From positions 62,001-126,000 of the forward strand of contig NZ_BMTL01000024.1 of NCBI RefSeq assembly GCF_014649655.1: 64,000 nt of DNA. The letters run 5' to 3'. The stretch is from Streptomyces humidus (GTDB lineage: Bacteria; Actinomycetota; Actinomycetes; Streptomycetales; Streptomycetaceae). The notes under the pieces were generated by a model. It did not search any database and was not told the DNA's origin. It saw nothing but the letters and a program-made list of their open reading frames with translations. The translations under genes were made by a program, and so were the position numbers. Position 1 is the stretch's first letter. Every line of letters starts with the position of its first letter. Of the stretch, positions 24,637 through 32,947 are shown one piece after another.

Positions 24637-26097
24637 ATGCCCGTGCCCATACCGCGGCAGAGAGCGATCCCGGCCGTGGAGAGTGGTCAGGCGCAGGCCG
24701 CACCCGCAGTCGGCGGCCCCTCCAGTGAAGAAGCCGTCCGCACCGAAGACGCCGGCCGCAACGAGGCGACGCCGGCCGAGAACGACACCACGCTCGACGC
24801 CGCGCCCGCCGACGACGTCCACTCCGGCGTGAGCGCGACCGATGCGAGCGCGACGAGCGTGAGCGCCACCGGTGCGAGCAGTGGCGCCGCGGTCACCGCC
24901 AACGCGGGCGGAGCCCACACCCCCCTGACCCTGCTGCTGATCGAGGACGACCCCACGGCCGCCCCGATCGTCCGCGACCTGCGCGACTCGGACGACAGGC
25001 CGATCCGCGTGCGCACCGCCCGCAACCTCACCGAGGCCGAGCGGCTGCTCACCGACGACGTCCACTGCATCCTGCTGGACCTCGCCCTGCCCGCCCCGGG
25101 CCGCGCCTCCGCAGGCGCCGGGGACGACGAGCTCGCCGTACTGCGGCATGTGCTGCGGCTCGCGCCCCGGCACGCCGTGCTCGCGCTCACCGCGTCCGGC
25201 GACGCCGAGCGGGGCGCCGAGGCGGTACGCGTGGGCGCCCAGGACTACCTCTTCAAGGACGAGCTGGACGGCCGGCTGCTGAGCCGCGCGATCCGCTACG
25301 CCGTGGAGCGGAAACGTTCCGACACCGCTGAGCGGAGACTCGCGGAGGGCAAGTTGCGCGCGCAGGAGAACGCCCGCCTGGAGCGCGGTCTGCTGCCCAC
25401 GCCCCTCCTCGAGGGCTCCCTGCTGCGCTTCGCCGCCCGCTACCGCCCCGGCCGCTCGCGCGCGCTGCTCGGCGGGGACTTCTACGACACCGTCCGCACA
25501 CCGGACGGCACCGTGCACGCCATGATCGGCGACGTCTGCGGGCACGGGCCCGACGAGGCGGCGCTCGGCGTGGAGCTGCGCATCGCCTGGCGGGCGCTGA
25601 CCCTGGCAGGCCTGTGCGGGGACGAACTGCTGAACACCCTCCAGCAGGTGCTGGAGCACGAACGCGACGACGACGAGATCTTCGCGACGCTGTGCACGGT
25701 GGACATCGCGCCCGACGGCCGCCGGGCGGGCCTGTGTCTGGCCGGTCATCCCGCGCCGCTGATCGCCCGCCCGGACCGACCCGCGCGCCTGCTGCCCCAC
25801 GACAACAACGGCCCCGCCCTCGGCCTGCTGCCGGGCGCCCGCTGGCCGCGGACACAGGTCGAGCTGGGCGCCGCGTGGAGCCTGATGATGTACACCGACG
25901 GCCTGATCGAGGGCCGGATCGGCGAGGGCCGGGAGCGGCTGGGCCAGGACGGCATGGTGGAGATGATCCGCCGCCAGCTCTCCGAGGGGCTGAGCGGGGA
26001 GGCGCTGCTGCGGGCCGCGGTGAACGAGGTGCGTGAGCTCAACGGAGGCGAGCTGACGGACGACGTGGCGGTGGTCCTGCTGGACCGGGTTCCCTAG
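24637..26097 (+). CDS. Receiver-SpoIIE (PP2C) phosphatase, RsbU-like
   Basis: 486 aa from ATG 24637; in-frame starts at 24604 and 24502 also exist. A ~95-residue Ala/Thr-rich N-terminus is followed by a CheY-like receiver (LLLIEDDPTAA, phospho-acceptor Asp in CILLDLALP, GAQDYLFKDE). A linker helix and a PP2C SpoIIE phosphatase domain follow (LLGGDFYD, DVCGHGPDEAA, SLMMYTDGLIE, DDVAVVLLD). It probably dephosphorylates anti-anti-sigma factors in response to phosphorylation by an unlinked kinase. No histidine kinase or anti-sigma gene is adjacent. Confidence 0.9.
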   Translation: MPVPIPRQRAIPAVESGQAQAAPAVGGPSSEEAVRTEDAGRNEATPAENDTTLDAAPADDVHSGVSATDASATSVSATGASSGAAVTANAGGAHTPLTLLLIEDDPTAAPIVRDLRDSDDRPIRVRTARNLTEAERLLTDDVHCILLDLALPAPGRASAGAGDDELAVLRHVLRLAPRHAVLALTASGDAERGAEAVRVGAQDYLFKDELDGRLLSRAIRYAVERKRSDTAERRLAEGKLRAQENARLERGLLPTPLLEGSLLRFAARYRPGRSRALLGGDFYDTVRTPDGTVHAMIGDVCGHGPDEAALGVELRIAWRALTLAGLCGDELLNTLQQVLEHERDDDEIFATLCTVDIAPDGRRAGLCLAGHPAPLIARPDRPARLLPHDNNGPALGLLPGARWPRTQVELGAAWSLMMYTDGLIEGRIGEGRERLGQDGMVEMIRRQLSEGLSGEALLRAAVNEVRELNGGELTDDVAVVLLDRVP

Positions 26098-26230
26098 GAT
26101 CCGGTCCGGGTACGGCCGGGGATCCGGTTCTGCCGGTCCGGAGGCCGAACGGGACCCGGTCCGCCAGGCTCGACGTCCCGCGCCTGATCCCGCCCCCACC
26201 CGGCGCTAGGCCGGAGTGCACCGCACCCCG

Positions 26231-26305
26231 GGCTCATCACGTCCGGGGTCATCACGTCCGGGGTCATCGGGTCCGGGGTCATCGGGTCCGGGGTCATCGG
26301 GTCCG
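26231..26305. repeat. Five 15-bp tandem repeats
   Basis: Unit GGGTCATCGGGTCCG with variants (GGGTCATCACGTCCG), five copies, between convergent genes. Non-coding slippage array. Confidence 0.9.
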
Positions 26306-26340
26306 GGGTTCGTCCCGTCCAGCGCTGACGTCTGGTGGCT

Positions 26341-26694
26341 CTACCGTCCGCCGTTGTAGGGACCGTACGGACCGTCGCTGCTGCTTCCGCCGCGTCGGCG
26401 ACGCCAGCCGCCGCCCGACACCTGCCTGAGGGCGGGACGGACGTCCACGAAGAAGACGATCGTGGCGACGAGGCCCGCGAGCTGGAGGAAGAGCATCGGC
26501 ACCAGCAGGTTCACCGCGACCGCGATGCCGAGGATGATCAGCCAGAAGCCCTTGTTCTGCTTGTCTGCGGCCCGGTAGGCGTCGTCACGGAACACGGCTG
26601 CCATCACCAGGGCCACCACGGCGAGAATCAGCATGGCGAGGTACAGCAGCCACATCAGTCCCGCGAAGCCTGCCATCAGCACAACGCCCACCAC
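26341..26694 (-). CDS. DUF2516 membrane protein
   Basis: 117 aa. Two to three hydrophobic segments (GLMWLLYLAMLILAVVALVM and GFWLIILGIAVAVNLLVPML), the conserved link AYRAADKQNKGFW and a basic Gly-rich tail. Function unknown; conserved in actinobacteria next to an XRE regulator and an Ala/Lys-rich protein, as here. Start GTG 26694; ATG 26676 is possible. Confidence 0.82.
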   Translation of the reverse strand: MVGVVLMAGFAGLMWLLYLAMLILAVVALVMAAVFRDDAYRAADKQNKGFWLIILGIAVAVNLLVPMLFLQLAGLVATIVFFVDVRPALRQVSGGGWRRRRGGSSSDGPYGPYNGGR

Positions 26695-26856
26695 CCGATT
26701 CGACGCGTCTCGTCTCGACTCGACCTGCTCGTCCCTACCCGGTCACGGTACCCGCAACCGCCCTCCCCCTTACCTGTACAACGGGCCGGGCACCGTATCA
26801 GTGCCCGGCCCGTGACCGTATACCGCTGCTCGCCGCGCCCTCCCCGGCCGCCGGTC

Positions 26857-27582
26857 TCACTTGGCGGGCGGCGTCGGCTTCTTCATGGCAGTGGGCTTGC
26901 GCACCGGAGCCTTCTTGACGGCGGGCTTCTTCGCCTCCGGGGCGGGCGCGGTGGCGGTCGCGGCCGGAGCGGGCTTCGGCACGCCGGCCTCCTTCAGCCG
27001 GACCGGCTCGGGGCCACGGACCGCCTCGGACTTCGGCTCGGTCTTGGACTCGGCGCTCGGCTCGACCGCGATCGCCAGCTCCTCGATCTCCTCGGCCGCC
27101 TCGCCGCGCCAGGTCCGCACGGCGTGCTCGCCGTGCTCGGCGACCTTCTCGTAGGTCTCACGGGCCTTGACGGCGTACTCGGCGGCGACGCCGACACCGC
27201 GCAGCGCGAGGTCCTGAGCGGACTCGCCGAGCTTCTTCAGGTCGGCGTCGAGGGTGCTGCCGAGCTTCTTGATGTCCCCGTCGAGGGTGCTGATGAAGTC
27301 GGTGACCTTGGACTGGAGGGACTCCTGCGCCTCCTTGGCACGGGCGGTCGCCTCCTTGGCACGGGCGGTCGCCTCCTTGGCGCGGGCGCCGGCCTTCTCC
27401 TGAACGGTCTTGGGGTCGGTGTTGCGGACGGCCTCGAAACGGGCCGGGGCCTCGGTACGCAGCTGCTCCACCAGACCGGGCACCTTCTTCGCCTGCTGGA
27501 GGGCCAGGTCGGCCGTGCCCGCGGCGAAGTAGAGCGGAGTGGGGTCGCTGAGGGTCTTGCGCAGGTCGTCGGTGATGGCCAT
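26857..27582 (-). CDS. Lys/Ala-rich helical protein, heparin-binding hemagglutinin-like
   Basis: 241 aa from ATG 27582 (AGGACC upstream). Residues ~1-150 are amphipathic helix including a triplicated RAKEATA-type repeat, predicted coiled coil. The last ~70 residues are a Pro/Ala/Lys-rich basic tail (APEAKKPAVKKAPVRKP). It resembles mycobacterial HbhA in layout and may bind polyanions, DNA or the membrane. It lies between the XRE and DUF2516 genes, same strand. Confidence 0.75.
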   Translation of the reverse strand: MAITDDLRKTLSDPTPLYFAAGTADLALQQAKKVPGLVEQLRTEAPARFEAVRNTDPKTVQEKAGARAKEATARAKEATARAKEAQESLQSKVTDFISTLDGDIKKLGSTLDADLKKLGESAQDLALRGVGVAAEYAVKARETYEKVAEHGEHAVRTWRGEAAEEIEELAIAVEPSAESKTEPKSEAVRGPEPVRLKEAGVPKPAPAATATAPAPEAKKPAVKKAPVRKPTAMKKPTPPAK

Positions 27583-27746
27583 GGTGAAGGTCCTCCCGGA
27601 CTGACGTTCGTCGTACAGGTCGTGTGCGTCGTATGCGTCGTGCGAGCCGAGTTCGCCGGACGCCTCGATCAGATCGAGCACGTCCGTGTCGCCCTCGGCC
27701 GAGGGTCGTGCGGTTCCGCAGCGGTGCGGCCGGTCCCCTGGACCGG

Positions 27747-28184
27747 TCAACCGGCCGTCTGCTGCGGATCGGCGTCGCTCTCCTGCGCCCGGGGGTCCGC
27801 GCCGTCCACGTCGCCGTGGCCGCGGCCGTCGCTCCCGATCCCGTTCTCCTTGCGGAAGGACTCGTAGATCTGGAGCAGCGCCAGCTTCTGCGCCTCGGTG
27901 AGCGTGGGATCGGCGAGGATGACCGCTCGGGTCTCCACCTCGTCCCGGTCACGCTCCGCGTCGAGGATGCCGGCCCGCACGTACAGCGTCTCGGCGGAGA
28001 TCCGCAGCGCCTTGGCGACCTGCTGCAGCACCTCCGCGCTCGGCTTGCGCAGCCCGCGCTCGATCTGGCTCAGATACGGATTGGACACCCCGGCGGCGTC
28101 GGCGAGCTGCCGCAGCGACAGTTGCGCGGTGCGCCGCTGTTCCCGCAGATACTCACCGAGATTGCCGACGTTGAGCGATGCCAT
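27747..28184 (-). CDS. XRE-family transcriptional regulator
   Basis: 145 aa from ATG 28184 (GGTGGAGGC upstream). N-terminal HTH_31/Cro-C1 domain (LGEYLREQRRTAQLSLRQLA, GVSNPYLSQIERGLRKPS), a middle helical region and an acidic Gly/Asp-rich tail. Conserved in Streptomyces beside DUF2516. A perfect 20-bp palindrome 31 bp upstream is the likely autoregulatory operator. Confidence 0.88.
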   Translation of the reverse strand: MASLNVGNLGEYLREQRRTAQLSLRQLADAAGVSNPYLSQIERGLRKPSAEVLQQVAKALRISAETLYVRAGILDAERDRDEVETRAVILADPTLTEAQKLALLQIYESFRKENGIGSDGRGHGDVDGADPRAQESDADPQQTAG

Positions 28185-28214
28185 GCCTCCACCTTGCATC
28201 ACCCGCGCTAACTA

Positions 28215-28234
28215 TTGCAAGCACCTGCTTGCAA
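28215..28234. promoter_or_regulatory. 20-bp palindrome upstream of XRE gene
   Basis: TTGCAAGCACCTGCTTGCAA: perfect 9-bp arms around CC, 31 bp before the XRE ATG. Size and position fit an operator for a dimeric HTH protein. Confidence 0.75.
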
Positions 28235-28506
28235 AAGTGCGCCACACCACTCGGGAGGAGCATGCGGAGCATGTGGGCCTGAGCGAGCTGGTGCGTTGGA
28301 TCTGCGGCGGCGCGATCTGTGGCGGCGCGGCGGCACTTCCGCCGCTGCGGGTCGACCAGGCGACCGGATCCCGCCGATCTTCATGGTCGGTCGAAATCGT
28401 CGCCCCATCCGCCCATCGGTGCTGCCGGCTCGTGTCGGGCGGAGCCGACGGCGGAGGTCGCCGGACTCGTGGCGATCTTCGCCCGACCGAGCAGGGAGGC
28501 AAGAGG

Positions 28507-28547
28507 CAAGTACGCCTTGACAAATTCAAACTGTCAAGGCGTACTTG
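28507..28547. promoter_or_regulatory. Perfect 16-bp inverted repeat at the Clp_N gene promoter
   Basis: CAAGTACGCCTTGACA (28507-28522) and TGTCAAGGCGTACTTG (28532-28547) around a 9-nt AT-rich centre, ending 5 bp before the ATG at 28553. TTGACA within the left arm could act as a -35. No Shine-Dalgarno remains between dyad and ATG, suggesting a leaderless transcript or a 5' hairpin. Probable operator. Confidence 0.8.
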
Positions 28548-28552
28548 CGCTC

Positions 28553-29275
28553 ATGGCTCTTCCAGACCTGGACGATCTCATCGCGGAAGTCGACCGCAGG
28601 TGCGACACCGCACACCGCCCCGGCAGCCGGGAGCAGCCTGACCGGCTCGCCCTCCTCACGGTCGCCGCCCAGCTCGCGGGCCAGCTGCAGGCCCTGGCGG
28701 ACGACCTGGTCGAGGACTACGTCGAGCACTGCCGGATGCACGGCAATTCGTGGACCGACATCGGCACCGCCCTCGGCGTCACGCGGCAGGCGGTCCAGCA
28801 ACGCTTCCACGCCCCGCACAAGCGCTACAGCCCGGAGACGATGGCTGACGAGCTCCGCCAGGCGATGACCCACGTCAAGCAGGCGGCGGTGCAGCACCGC
28901 AACAACTACATCGGCACCGAGCACCTGCTCTGGGGACTGACGGCGGAGGACAACAGCGCCACCCTGCTCCTTCAGGCCGCCGGCGTGTCGCCGGAGACGG
29001 TCCACCGATCCGTCGGAGCCCGGCTGCGCATGGGCGCCTCCCAGGCGGCCGAGCGCATCGCCTGGACGCCCTACTCCCGCAAGGCCATCTCCCTCGCGGA
29101 GGCACGGTCCGGGGAGAACGGCTCGGATCGCATCGCCTGTGACGATCTGCTGATCGGCCTCGCCCAGGTCGGCCGCGGAGTCGCCGCCGACGTCCTGGCC
29201 GGGGCCGGCTTCGACCCGGCAGCCCGGTCGGCCGGCCAGTCGGCCGCCCTCAAGGCCACGGTCGCGGACGTCTGA
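28553..29275 (+). CDS. HTH plus Clp_N domain protein
   Basis: 240 aa from ATG 28553. Residues ~1-85 include an HTH-like segment (NSWTDIGTALGVTRQAVQQRF). Residues ~95-235 hold two Clp_N (ClpA/ClpC N-domain) repeats (NNYIGTEHLLWGL, SDRIACDDLLIGL). No AAA+ ATPase domain, so it may be an adaptor or a regulator sensing Clp substrates. The large palindrome over its start suggests autoregulation. Confidence 0.83.
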   Translation: MALPDLDDLIAEVDRRCDTAHRPGSREQPDRLALLTVAAQLAGQLQALADDLVEDYVEHCRMHGNSWTDIGTALGVTRQAVQQRFHAPHKRYSPETMADELRQAMTHVKQAAVQHRNNYIGTEHLLWGLTAEDNSATLLLQAAGVSPETVHRSVGARLRMGASQAAERIAWTPYSRKAISLAEARSGENGSDRIACDDLLIGLAQVGRGVAADVLAGAGFDPAARSAGQSAALKATVADV

Positions 29276-29305
29276 GCCGGTCACGGTCCCGGCGACCACG
29301 CCGCG

Positions 29306-29788
29306 CTACCCGCGCGCGATCCACTCCGCGATCCACTCGGCCACCGCCGCGAGGTCGGCGTCGCGGAGGCCGCGGGCGGGGTGCACCCGGTGGAGAAGTG
29401 CCGGGGCGGGGTGGCGGGCGGCCACCCAGTCGTGGTCGACGTCGGTGATCTCGTCGTCGAGCCAGACGAACGGTCTGCCCGCGGCCAGGCGCACCAGGGG
29501 CCGCGCCTTCCAGTGGACGCCTGCGGCCGGTGGTTCGTCCTCGTCCGGCCAGTACGCCACCGGCAGCGCGGGCAGGCCGAGCCAGGGCGCGAGGAGCGTG
29601 TTCGCGTCGTCCGTCCAGGTCGTCGCCCACGTCAACTCGCAACCCAGCGCGAGGAGTCGGGGGCCGAGGGCCGGGTCGAGCCGGGACAGCAGGGGGTGCG
29701 CGGGGGACGGCGGACCGTACCGGGGGTAGGGGTCCGTGCCCCCGAAGGGGATCAGCGTTCCGTCGACGTCGAGAAAGAGCAGCATCAC
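29306..29788 (-). CDS. HAD-fold hydrolase-like protein
   Basis: 160 aa; double ATG at 29788/29785. Motif I LFLDVDGTLIPFG (DxDGT) and the motif IV-like FVWLDDEITDVD. Small HAD protein lacking a cap; phosphatase substrate unknown. Lies downstream of the HelD gene on the same strand. Confidence 0.82.
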   Translation of the reverse strand: MMLLFLDVDGTLIPFGGTDPYPRYGPPSPAHPLLSRLDPALGPRLLALGCELTWATTWTDDANTLLAPWLGLPALPVAYWPDEDEPPAAGVHWKARPLVRLAAGRPFVWLDDEITDVDHDWVAARHPAPALLHRVHPARGLRDADLAAVAEWIAEWIARG

Positions 29789-29864
29789 CGTCCAGGATCC
29801 CCCGAGTCGCGCCTGCGCCCTGACACCGAGAGCCGACCGAAGATCCGTGCGAAGGCGCGCAGGC

Positions 29865-31997
29865 TCACTGTTCCCAGGGCAGGGGGCGTTCGTGGACGAC
29901 GTCCAGGCGGGTCACCGCGCGGGTGAGCACCACGTACAGCCGGTTCAGGCCGCGTTGTTCCGCTTCCGCGACGGCCGCCGGCTCGACGGCGACGACGTGG
30001 TCGTACTCCAGGCCCTTGGCGAGGGTCGCGGGGACGACCGTCACCCGGGCGGCCGGTTCGTCCGGAACGGGGGAGGACGGCGGGCGGCAGGAGGTCAGGC
30101 CGCAGGACGGCAGGCCGGCCGCCTTCAGCGCCTCGTGGATCGCGGCCGCCTGCGGGTCCGCCGCGATGACGCCGACGGATCCTTCGTGGCCGAGTGCGTC
30201 GCGTACGGCGGCGACGACCGCGGACGACAGGTCGCCGTCCGCCCGCCGGACGCGCAGTCCGCCGTCCCGGCGCAGCGAGTCGGCCCGTGGCACGTCGACG
30301 TCGAGGCGGTCCAGGACGCGGGCCGCGAGGGTGAGCACAGCAGCCGGGACGCGGAAGCCCGTGGTCAGCGGGACGATCGTCGCGTCCGGCTTGCCCAGGT
30401 GGGCCATCTGCGCCCGCCACGAGGCCGCCGCCCACGGGGTGGTGCCCTGTGCCAGGTCGCCGAGGACGGTGAGCGAGCCGAAGCGGACCCGGCGGGCGAC
30501 GGCGCGGCACTCCATCGGCGAGAGGTCCTGGGCCTCGTCGACGACGACATGGGCGTATCCCGGGGGGTGCTTCAGGAGGCCGGCCACCTCGTCGAGCAGG
30601 ACGAGGTCGGCCGTCGACCAGCGCGCCGACTTCGGGGAGCGGGGCGGACGCGGCCAGAGCAGGGCGCGCTGCTCGTCCGGGTCCAGCACGCCGGCTCCCG
30701 CTCGCGCCAACGCCTCGGCGTCCGTGAAGAGTTCGGCGAGGACCTCCTCGGGGCGCAGCTTCGGCCACACCGCTTCCAGGCACGCGCTCAGGGCCCGCGC
30801 CCGTTCGGTCCGGCGGGTCCAGGAGGCCGGGCGCGGTCCGCTCCGGCGTTCGGCCTGCTCCTGGATCCGGCGGACGATCCGGCTGCGCACCCGCTCGCGC
30901 CCGGTGTCGTAGGGCGGCGCCTCGGCGAGCACGCCCGCGACGATCTCCCTCAGCACGCGGCCCCCGACGCGCCAGCGGCAGGGGCCCTCCGGCACCGTGA
31001 GGTCCTCGGCGTGGTCGGCCGCCACCCGCCCGTACACCGCGCGGCGCAGGACCTCGGCCATCCGTGCGTCGTGTTTGACGGCGGCGGCGCGGTCGGGGTC
31101 CGTCGCGGTCGCCCGGTGGCGGCCGATCTCGTCGTGGAGGGTGGACTGCCGTACGCCGGTCTCGCCGAGGGCGGGCAGCACCTCCGCGATGTAGGAGAGG
31201 AAGGCGCGGTGGGGCCCGAGGATCAGCAGTCCCCCGCGCTGGACGCGCCGCGGATGGGTGTAGAGGAGGTAGGCGGCACGGTGCAGGCCGACGGCGGTCT
31301 TGCCGGTGCCGGGGGCGCCCTGCACGCACACCGACCCGGTGAGGTCGCCGCGGACGAGGTCGTCCTGCTCGGGCTGGATGGTCGCGGCGATGTCCCGCAT
31401 GGGGCCGACCCGCGGCCGTTCGATCTCGTGGGCGACGATGCCGCCGTCAGGCGCCGCGGGCCCGGGCCCGCCCGGGAGTTCGCCGGTGTCGAGGCGCTCG
31501 TCCTCCAGGCCGGTGAGGTCCGCGGAGTCGCCCCTGCTGCCGGGGGCCCAGCCGAACCGGCGCCGTACGGCGACGCCCTGCGGGTCCCGGGCGCTCGCCT
31601 GGTAGAAGGCGCGGGAGACGGGTGCGCGCCAGTCGACGACGAGGGGCGGGGCGGCCGGGTGCTCGCTGATGCGCAGCCGGCCGATGTGGTGGGCGAGTCC
31701 CTCGTGGTCGCCGCCGGTGCCGTGCGCGAAGTCCAGCCGGCCGAAGAACAAGGGGCCCTCGGGCAGTTCGTGGAGGGCTTTGGCGTGGCTGCGCAGCCGG
31801 TGGCCGAGGACTTCGGCGTCGGCCCCGGAGGCCGACACGTCCTCGCCGGTGACGACGTGGAGGTCGGCGCCCTCGACCATGGCGGTGAACGCGGCCCGGC
31901 AGGCGTCGTGGTGGGAGCGTTCGAGGCCCAGGGCGGTGGTGAGGTCCTGTGGGTCCGGGCCGGCGGAGTCCTGAGGAGCTGGCTCGAGTGCCGTCAT
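29865..31997 (-). CDS. HelD-family superfamily 1 helicase-like RNA polymerase factor
   Basis: 710 aa. Walker A GAPGTGKTAVGLHRAAYLLY region (~227-245), Walker B VVVDEAQDLSPM, motif III-type TVLGDLAQGT, and C-terminal GLEYDHVVAVEP and NRLYVVLTRAV, typical of HelD/UvrD-like proteins. HelD proteins release stalled RNA polymerase from DNA; some actinobacterial members (HelR) displace rifamycins. A rifamycin-associated element was not seen upstream. Instead a GTAAC-CGA-GTTAC dyad and a TetR gene precede it, suggesting TetR control. Confidence 0.88.
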   Translation of the reverse strand: MTALEPAPQDSAGPDPQDLTTALGLERSHHDACRAAFTAMVEGADLHVVTGEDVSASGADAEVLGHRLRSHAKALHELPEGPLFFGRLDFAHGTGGDHEGLAHHIGRLRISEHPAAPPLVVDWRAPVSRAFYQASARDPQGVAVRRRFGWAPGSRGDSADLTGLEDERLDTGELPGGPGPAAPDGGIVAHEIERPRVGPMRDIAATIQPEQDDLVRGDLTGSVCVQGAPGTGKTAVGLHRAAYLLYTHPRRVQRGGLLILGPHRAFLSYIAEVLPALGETGVRQSTLHDEIGRHRATATDPDRAAAVKHDARMAEVLRRAVYGRVAADHAEDLTVPEGPCRWRVGGRVLREIVAGVLAEAPPYDTGRERVRSRIVRRIQEQAERRSGPRPASWTRRTERARALSACLEAVWPKLRPEEVLAELFTDAEALARAGAGVLDPDEQRALLWPRPPRSPKSARWSTADLVLLDEVAGLLKHPPGYAHVVVDEAQDLSPMECRAVARRVRFGSLTVLGDLAQGTTPWAAASWRAQMAHLGKPDATIVPLTTGFRVPAAVLTLAARVLDRLDVDVPRADSLRRDGGLRVRRADGDLSSAVVAAVRDALGHEGSVGVIAADPQAAAIHEALKAAGLPSCGLTSCRPPSSPVPDEPAARVTVVPATLAKGLEYDHVVAVEPAAVAEAEQRGLNRLYVVLTRAVTRLDVVHERPLPWEQ

Positions 31998-32018
31998 ACG
32001 GCGAGGATACCGAATAAC

Positions 32019-32031
32019 GTAACCGAGTTAC
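32019..32031. promoter_or_regulatory. Dyad GTAACCGAGTTAC upstream of helD
   Basis: Perfect 5-bp arms GTAAC/GTTAC around CGA in an AT-rich 30-bp stretch, 22 bp before the helD-like start. Probable TetR operator. Confidence 0.65.
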
Positions 32032-32088
32032 ATTTTTTACCTAGTCTCACACTGCCGTTCGGCTGCCGACCGGGCGTCTGGCGGATGT

Positions 32089-32748
32089 CTACCGGGCGTC
32101 CGCCGGCCGCCCCGAGGGTCGGTCGAGCCGCGGCAGCGCCGTCCCCAGCACGTCGAAGGCCCGCTCCGCTGCGGCCACCGCGTCCTCCCGCACGTCTGCG
32201 AGACGCTCCCCGGCCGCCACCCGCCGCCAGTTCTCCTCGGCGAGGATCCGCCGGACGGCGACGATCTGGCCGGCCGCCAGCCGGGCGTCGAGGGCGGTGG
32301 GCAGGTCGTCCGCGAGGGCGTCGGCGAGGGCGGCCTCCGAACGCTCCAGATAGCCGTACAGGCGGGCGACCAGGGACGGAGTGCCGTAGAGAAGGTCGTA
32401 GAAGGCCCGCGCCGCGGGGTGGTCGTTGAGGCCGGTGACGGGGTCCTCCGCTGCCAGCCCCGCCAGGAAGTGCCGGCGCAGGGCGGTCAGCGGCGCGACG
32501 CCCTCGGCCCGCCCCTCGGCGACGATCCGCGCGGCCTCCTGTTCGTGATCGGCGATCCGGTGCAGCACCAGATCCTCCTTCGCCGGGAAGTAGCGGAAGA
32601 GGGTCGGCTTGGAGATCTCCGCCGCCGCGGCGACCTCGGCGACGGACACCGCGTCGAAGCCGCGCTCCAGGAACAGCCGGACGGCGACCTCCGACACGGC
32701 CTGGTACATCCGCTGCCTCTTGCGCTCCCGCAGCCCGGTCTCACTCAT
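32089..32748 (-). CDS. TetR-family transcriptional regulator
   Basis: 219 aa. N-terminal HTH (FDAVSVAEVAAAAEISKPTLFRYFPAKEDLVLH), C-terminal ligand domain with no recognisable specificity. It is upstream of and co-directional with helD (91-bp gap containing a dyad), so it probably represses helD in response to a small molecule. Confidence 0.9.
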   Translation of the reverse strand: MSETGLRERKRQRMYQAVSEVAVRLFLERGFDAVSVAEVAAAAEISKPTLFRYFPAKEDLVLHRIADHEQEAARIVAEGRAEGVAPLTALRRHFLAGLAAEDPVTGLNDHPAARAFYDLLYGTPSLVARLYGYLERSEAALADALADDLPTALDARLAAGQIVAVRRILAEENWRRVAAGERLADVREDAVAAAERAFDVLGTALPRLDRPSGRPADAR

Positions 32749-32947
32749 GGGGCGAGCCTACGGCGGCGACGCGGGCGGCGTGCCGCCGTGGAGGCCCGGG
32801 GCGGAAGCACCCGCCGGGCGGGTACGCCCGCCACCGGGCCGGCCGTCGGGCCGCGCGGGCGGGTTCCGTAGGCGGTCCCGGCCGCCGCGGGCGGCGGGGA
32901 TGACCGCTCCGGCGGGCGTCCGTCCCCGAACGCACGGGTCGATACGG

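Noticed and set aside
31998-32088. Rifamycin-associated element upstream of the HelD gene
   Set aside because: The expected GC-rich inverted repeat is absent; only a GTAAC/GTTAC dyad is seen.
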